Assembly: GCA_030704615.1 (NCBI GenBank)
Contig: CM060733.1
Location: forward strand, 71,920,001-71,984,000
Reading direction: 5' to 3'
Source: Takakia lepidozioides
Taxonomy: Eukaryota > Streptophyta > Takakiopsida > Takakiales > Takakiaceae
DNA length: 64,000 nt
The notes below the pieces were generated by a model. It had not been told where the DNA came from. It saw only the letters and a program-made list of their open reading frames with translations, and searched no databases. Shown here one piece after another: positions 58,848-64,000 of the stretch; the first letter of the stretch is position 1; every line of letters starts with the position of its first letter. The position numbers were made by a program, and so were the translations under genes.

Positions 58848-59320
58848 CAATTTCGGCGCCGTTATTACATGGAGTGCGGAAGCTTCAGCCGAGAATTTTG
58901 TTTCCGCAGGTCAATTTCGGCGCCGTTATTGGTTGCAATCCCCAGCCTTCGGCTGGGTATTTGGTTTCCGAACCCAATTTCGGCGCCGTTATCGGCTGCA
59001 CTCCGGTGGCTTGAGCCGAGTATTTGGTTTCCGGGGCCCATTTCGGCGCCGTTATCGCCTGCACTCCGGAGGATGCAGCCGGGTATTTGGTTGGCGGAGC
59101 CCAATTACTTTCACCGTTGTTGGCTTCACTCCCGAGCCTTCAGCCCGCTATTTCTTTTCCTGTGCCCAATTACGGCGTCGTTATACCCAACCATCCTGCA
59201 CTTCTGCAATAGTACTATCCACGGTTATAGGTCGCCATTGCGTTTTCGGAGTCTGCAAACCCGGATCCTAATTCCGCTTGCGTCTCTGCCTCTGGGATAA
59301 TTTCGGTGCCGTTATTGCCC
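58848..59320 (+). repeat. Second array: about 64-bp tandem units with half-palindrome
   Basis: Units start with AATTTCGGCGCCGTTATT at about 58,850, 58,915, 58,978, 59,039, 59,102 (degenerate) and 59,164, and a last variant is at 59,299. Each unit continues with GGCTGCACTCC..., AGCCG.GTATTTGGTTTCCG and a pyrimidine/GCCC end. Only the CGGCGCCG centre remains palindromic, with outer AAT/ATT pairing. The period equals that of the first array. Confidence 0.92.
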
Positions 59321-59335
59321 AGAATTCAGTTATTC

Positions 59336-59545
59336 TATGACCTGGCCTGGCGGTCCATGAGCCTGGGCTCCAAGTCATGAGTGTACACTGGTACTCATGA
59401 GCGGAGTGCTTCCAGCATGAGCGCGGAAATCTTCGATTTTTGATTATTTCATAGTTTTTGGCCCGAAAAAAATCTGCCGAAATTCGAAGTGTGTTACTTT
59501 GCGGCTCATGGGTTAGCCATGCCCGCTCATGAGCTCATGGAATAG
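59336..59545. repeat. Cluster of CATGAG/CTCATG words
   Basis: CATGAG or CTCATG occurs at least eight times in 210 bases (59,355, 59,377, 59,396, 59,417, 59,505, 59,525, 59,533 and nearby), several as CTCATGAG palindromes. It lies immediately outside the second palindrome array. It could be subterminal sequence of an element. Confidence 0.6.
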
Positions 59546-59819
59546 CAACCCCCTGAATTACAACATCCCTCCGTATCTTTCAATAAAAAAAAAGGCCATA
59601 TCATGTTGGCTGCCATTGTACCAGGTGAGTGTTCCCATTTCATGCTCATTATTTCCCTGGATTTTACATTAATCTTCTTCTCTTTGGCGTAATTCCGATG
59701 GAAGATTGATGAGTGACGTAATGATGGAGTAAGATGTGTCATTCATTATGAAGTATAAATTTCATGGTGGAGCATTGAAACAATGATGTTAATGTCTCAT
59801 AGGGAAAAAACAAGTGAAA

Positions 59820-59970
59820 CACATGGACACGTACTTGCGGCCTCTAGTTGATGAACTTAAGGAACTATGGAGGGGGGTGTCGACATTGGATGCTTCAATT
59901 GACCATATGGCCCGACAATCTTTTCAGATGAGAGGCATCTTGCTTTGGACAATGCATGATTATCCAGGTA
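59820..59970 (+). pseudogene. CACTA (En/Spm) transposase fragment
   Basis: 59,822-59,969 encodes MDTYLRPLVDELKELWRGVS and FQMRGILLWTMHDYPG, matching the conserved start of the CACTA transposase (tnp2) domain. It ends at a possible splice donor (CCAG/GTATATC). No other part of that protein was found nearby. The following 200 bases to the gypsy LTR hold nothing recognised. Confidence 0.7.
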
Positions 59971-60171
59971 TATCATGTTCCCCATGAGAAACCCGCGTAC
60001 ATTTACCTGTCAAGGGATATTGATGAGGATTGGGATTGGTTGAAGTAGCGGCGACAGTCTTCTGCACCGTAGTGGGGTAGATACACATGACAACTTTTTG
60101 TCTTTGCTAATGTGGCGGAATGTCTACAGGACTTACTGTTTGCTTGGGGCTGAGCACTAAAGGGTACCACG

Positions 60172-60889
60172 TGTCACGGCCCTTTGCCTTGAGGGCGGGG
60201 GGTCGGGACACAAGAGGGACTGCCCCTGTGGTGGGGGCAGTGGCAGCAAATAGGAAAGGGGACTGAAGCACCCTTGAGTGCCAAAGGCACTCAAGGAGGC
60301 GCTCGCGCTCACTAGGTGGAGCCCCGCAAACCGGGTGGCGGTGGTGGGGGCTCCACAAGGGGTGGTGGTAGCATGGGGAGTCGTAGTGGGGGTGGCATAG
60401 GACTCACCATGAGGCTGAGGCCTTGTGGTGGGAGTCGTGGGGAGTCTTGGGACTCACCACGGTCCATTGGGGCCATTGTGGATGGGCCAAGATTCACCGC
60501 GGCTCACCACTGGGACGATCGAGGGTCTAAGTGGTTGTGTATCAGATTTGGACTTGTGGAACCCCTGCAGACACCTACAAAAGTATATATAGGGAGTAGT
60601 AACCCCGAGAACGGTGCAAGCCCATTGGTGACCAAAAACTAGGGAGTACGCGTGCGAGCCGGAAAGCGACCAAGGTATGGGGAGCTATTCCGGACTGCCA
60701 TCTACCAAAGGGAATTTCCACTGAGCCCGATAGGTCGAGGGTCAAGTGGGAGTGTGAGGGGGACCGTTATGCCCCGGTGAGCAGCCGAAGCTCCGAGTTG
60801 GCCCGGTGGCCAATTTGGGAGTTAGGCGCGCACATCAAAGCGAGTAACTATGACTTGAAAGGGAGCTTACCGAAGTGAGGTGCACGACA
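60172..60889 (+). repeat. Ty3/gypsy 5' LTR
   Basis: It starts TGTCACGGCCC and ends CGACA, 718 bases, two bases before the primer binding site. It includes a TATA box (TATATATAGGGAG, about 60,585) and a very G-rich stretch (60,310-60,450, repeated GGTGG/GGGGG runs). The 3' LTR would lie beyond the window, so the left end is inferred from the TG...CA rule. Confidence 0.7.
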
Positions 60890-60891
60890 CT

Positions 60892-60904
60892 TGGTATCAG
60901 AGCC
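60892..60904 (+). other. Gypsy primer binding site (tRNA-iMet)
   Basis: TGGTATCAGAGCC follows the LTR end directly and is complementary to the 3' end of initiator tRNA-Met. Confidence 0.92.
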
Positions 60905-60944
60905 TAGAGTTCAGTACGCGATCGTCCTTGAGATTGGCCTCACC

Positions 60945-61775
60945 ATGGGGTCGGGCAAGACAAAGTGAAAACGGAACAGCCCGAAAGGAAATAATCCCGG
61001 TGATCCCGGTGGGGGCGACGTGTCACCGGAGCGGCAACCGGAAGAGGCAATTTATGATTCTGATAGCGAGGCCGCTCGAGAGTGGGAGGAATTTGAGGGG
61101 ACGGAGCCCGAGGACTTCCCTAAGGTTCCGTCAAACCAACAATTGCCTCCCATGCCAGCAGCCTTTTGGGAAGGGCTTCTGGCACAGTTTGGCGGGACAC
61201 TGACGGACGTAATGAAAGCTGCCAACGCCACTTCCACTAAGGCAAAGTCTAAGGTGAAGCCTAAGGAACCCGGCACCTTCAAGGGCATCCAAAATCGGAA
61301 GGCACTCAACACCTGGCTCCTAGAGCTAGAGCAGTACTTCCGGGCGGCCAAGTTGAGTGACGAGGATCGGGTGGAAGTGGCACCCACCTATTTGAGGGGT
61401 TATGCTCAACAATGGTGGAAGAAACATCTTTAGGACCAAGGGCCAAACCGAGAGACCTTGAGCTGGAGGGGGTTCAAGGAACTAATGAAGAAACAGTTCG
61501 TGCCCCTCAACGCGTCCTGGCTCGCCCGGGACAAGATGAGAAATTTGAAGCAAACGGATGACATTCGGGGATACGTTCAGGCTTTCAATGTATTGTTGCT
61601 CAAAGTCGCGGATATGATAGAACGAGAAATGATCTTCAACTTTGTGGCGGGACAGGCCCCGTGGGCCAGACGGAAGTTGGAGGAGAAGCCACCTAAGACT
61701 TTGAACGAGGCAATTGAAAGGCTGAATGCTTCTCGGATGTCCCTAGGGGTGAAAGACAAGGTCGTACGGAGCTGA
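60945..61775 (+). pseudogene. Ty3/gypsy gag, interrupted by two stops
   Basis: ATG at 60,945 starts MGSGKTK, which meets TGA at 60,966. The same frame then continues PEEAIYDSDSEAAREWEEFE, PKEPGTFKGIQNRKALNTWL, LELEQYFRAAKLSDEDRVEV and YLRGYAQQWWKKHL to TAG at 61,431, and again FKELMKKQFVPLNASWLARD and MRNLKQTDDIRGYVQAFN to TGA at 61,773. The capsid motifs (AQQWW, F..F) are typical of Ty3/gypsy gag. The start context and position just after the primer site support 60,945. Confidence 0.85.
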
Positions 61776-62653
61776 ACCACAAGAAGGTCCGGCAGGAAGG
61801 TGACTCCTTCCGACCGGAGAAGAAGTGGGATAGGCCACGCGGCGATAATGACACATGGAAATCGAAGGGAGGGCCTTCACACGTCAAGGCGGCACCCGGT
61901 GCTCCGAAAGGAAAATCAGGTACGGCGGCTTATGGCGGAAAGAAGGCGACCTTCGATGGAGTGTGCTTTAATTGCGGGGAGCCCGGGCACATGGCCAAGA
62001 AGTGTGCAACACCCCGACAATTGAACTTGACTCGGGCGACCACGGAGCTGTCCAAAGATTCCATCAGCCGCTTGGTGGAGGTGGTGGTCGCCAAGACTTG
62101 CAAGGTAGGCAACTACTCTTGTGAGTTATATCAGGAGATTGGGGCCTTGCATAAAGGGAGTCAGTTAATGTTCATGAGCGGAATAATTTCCGGAACTAAC
62201 GTGTCGTTGTTGGTGGACACAGGAGCGTCGCACTCCTTCATGACACTGGCAACGACACGGAAGCTGGGGCTCCCGACAAGTGATGTGGGGGCCTCTATTG
62301 AAGTGCGTTCTGCCAAAGTAGAACCACAATTGGCGACGAAGTTGGCGTTCGATGTTCCTCTTCAGCCGGGGAGTTGGGAGGGACGTGAGAACTTCACCAT
62401 TTGCGAGATCGATGGAGTGGATCTCATTTTGGGGATGACCTTTTTGAGCGAATCCGGAGCGGTCATAAATGGCCGTAAGAGAGTAGTCACGCTACCGTGT
62501 GGGAATGGTTGCGAAGTTTTACAGGGTGTCGAAAATGCCCAACCGAGTGGGAGGGCGAGTAAACCTGCTGACAACAAAGGAGTGGGCCGTGGAGGAGCCA
62601 CACGAGCCCCAATTTTTGCTTTACATGAGACAAGTGGAAGGAGAAGTCGATAG
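61776..62653 (+). pseudogene. Ty3/gypsy zinc knuckle and aspartic protease
   Basis: After a frame shift near 61,775 a CCHC knuckle appears (CFNCGEPGHMAKKC, 61,964), then GSQLMFMSGIISGTNVSLLV and the protease active site LLVDTGASHSFM (62,206), followed by VDLILGMTFLSE with the protease flap/ILG motif. The frame closes at 62,653 while RT goes on in another frame, a further shift. Confidence 0.9.
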
Positions 62654-64000
62654 GGAGCCGAGCCCAGATTGGATCAAGGGGATCCTGTAGAAATACCAGG
62701 ATCTGATGCCAAAGGATTTACCAAGCGGCTTGCCAACGCGAAGAGGAGTTGACCACAAGATAGAGGTGATACCGGGATCGGAACCGCCTGCCAAGGCGCC
62801 CTACCGGTTGAGCCACAGAGAGTTGGTCGAGCTGAAGGCCCAGCTCAAGGATCTAATGGCAAAGGGGTACATCCGACCGAGTAAGTCACCTTACGGAGCC
62901 CCGGTACTATTCGCGGATAAGAAGGATGGGACGCTGCCGATGTGTGTCGATTATAGGGCTCTGAATAAGGTGACTATCAGAAACCGGTACCCTTTGCCAA
63001 GGATCGACGACCTCTTCAATCAGTTGACATGAGCAAAGTATTTCAGCCGGATTTACATCGGGTTACCACCAGATCCGGATAGCGGAAGGAGATGAGGAAA
63101 AGACAGCATGCAGGACAAGGTATGGCTCATACGAATTTTTGGTGATGCATTTTGGGCTCACCAACGCGCCAACAACCTTTAGTACCCTGATGAACTGCCT
63201 CTTTCAGGAGTGGTTGGATGACTTTGTGATCATGTACATCGATGACATCTTGGTGTACTCGAAAACGAAGGAAAAGCACTTGGAGCACCTCAAAAGGGTG
63301 TTCCAGAAATTGTGGGAATGGAAGCTGTATGCCAAAGCTTCAAAGTGCAAATTCGGGGTCACGAAAGTGGAGTTCCTAGGGCATGTGATTACACAGGATG
63401 GGATCAAAATAGATGACAGAAATGTGAGGGCGATCTTGGACTGGGAACCTCCGACTTCGGTCCCAAGAGTGCAATCCTTTCTAGGACTCACCTCCTATTA
63501 CCGAAAGTATGTGAGAAATTTTGCCAAGATTGCGGGGCCGCTGTCAGACCTTCTGTGTAAGTCCAAGGTATGGGTATGGAACACCTTTTGTGGCCAAGCT
63601 TTTGCCGAGTTGAAGCAGCGGATGGCGAAAGCTCCAGTCTTGAAAATCCCGGAGTTCGACCGTCCATTTGAGATTCATACAAATGCGTCGAACTTTGCAA
63701 TCGGGGGTGTGCTCATGCATGAAGGACGTCCAATGGCTTATGAAAGGAAGAAACTGAATGAAGTGGAGCGACGGTGGCCTACGCACGAAAAAGAAATGAA
63801 GGCGGTGGTGCATTGCCTTGAGCTTTGGCGCCACTATGTTGGTTAATCCAACCCGGTGAAGGTGTTCACGGATAATGTCACGGTGAAGTATTTTGCCACA
63901 CAACCTAAGTTGTCCCCAAAACAACTTAGATGGCAAGACACTTTGGCAGTGTTCGACGTGGATATCCAGTACAAACCGGGACGGGACAATGTGGTGACCG
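62499..64000 (+). pseudogene. Ty3/gypsy reverse transcriptase and RNase H (runs off the window)
   Basis: RT motifs in order: [76 protein letters not shown] and the catalytic YIDDILVYSK (63,238, YxDD intact). The connection follows (FLGHVITQDGIKIDDRNVRA; FLGLTSYYRKYVRNFAKIA). RNase H begins IHTNASNFAIGGVL, where the first catalytic Asp of the usual TDAS box reads Asn. A stop at 62,688, a frame shift between 63,030 and 63,139, and a stop at 63,844 break it. Coding resumes with VKVFTDNVTVKYF and continues to the edge. Confidence 0.92.

Overview
This is nuclear DNA from a eukaryote, most likely a streptophyte: a charophyte alga or another seedless plant. The grounds are spliced GT-AG genes with many short exons, a kinase of the type known from plants, Copia and Ty3/gypsy elements primed by initiator tRNA-Met, and an R2-like retrotransposon and a Crypton-like recombinase, both unusual for seed plants. 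The species is inference only. Most of the window is mobile DNA.

Layout. 1-1,560 (-): end of a Ty3/gypsy pol. 2,849-4,932 (-): broken Crypton-like tyrosine recombinase whose C-terminal part is inverted. 5,632-15,563 (+): complete 13-exon gene for the E1-beta subunit of branched-chain 2-oxo acid dehydrogenase, 385 codons after splicing, with a young Copia element in intron 6 and LINE pieces in intron 9. 16,600-23,830: SINEs, a decayed gag, an AACCGG-rich element and a decayed R2-like retrotransposon. 24,558-40,297 (-): ten-exon P-loop kinase gene (about 239 residues) whose 12.3-kb intron is filled by a head-to-tail chain of one APE-type LINE family, with copies joined at (CT)n tracts. 43,071-46,839: a long coiled-coil reading frame directly before a polypurine tract and an LTR. 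47,130-59,320: two divergent, decayed multi-exon genes, one with a ParB-like GNHR motif (-) and one MULE-type transposase with a SWIM finger (+). All their non-coding parts carry a GC-cored palindrome, TTTCGGCGCCGAAA, which forms dense arrays at 52,137-53,720 and 58,848-59,310. 59,820-60,100: CACTA transposase scrap. 60,172-64,000: 5' LTR, gag, protease, RT and RNase H of a Ty3/gypsy element running off the right edge.

The two host genes are metabolic housekeeping genes (mitochondrial valine/leucine/isoleucine breakdown; a uridine-kinase-like phosphotransferase) and show no functional link to each other. Their exons are intact despite the heavy transposon load in their introns. The most unusual part is the palindrome-bearing 49.1-59.3 kb block, which may be one large composite DNA transposon: transposase gene, accessory gene and subterminal palindrome arrays.
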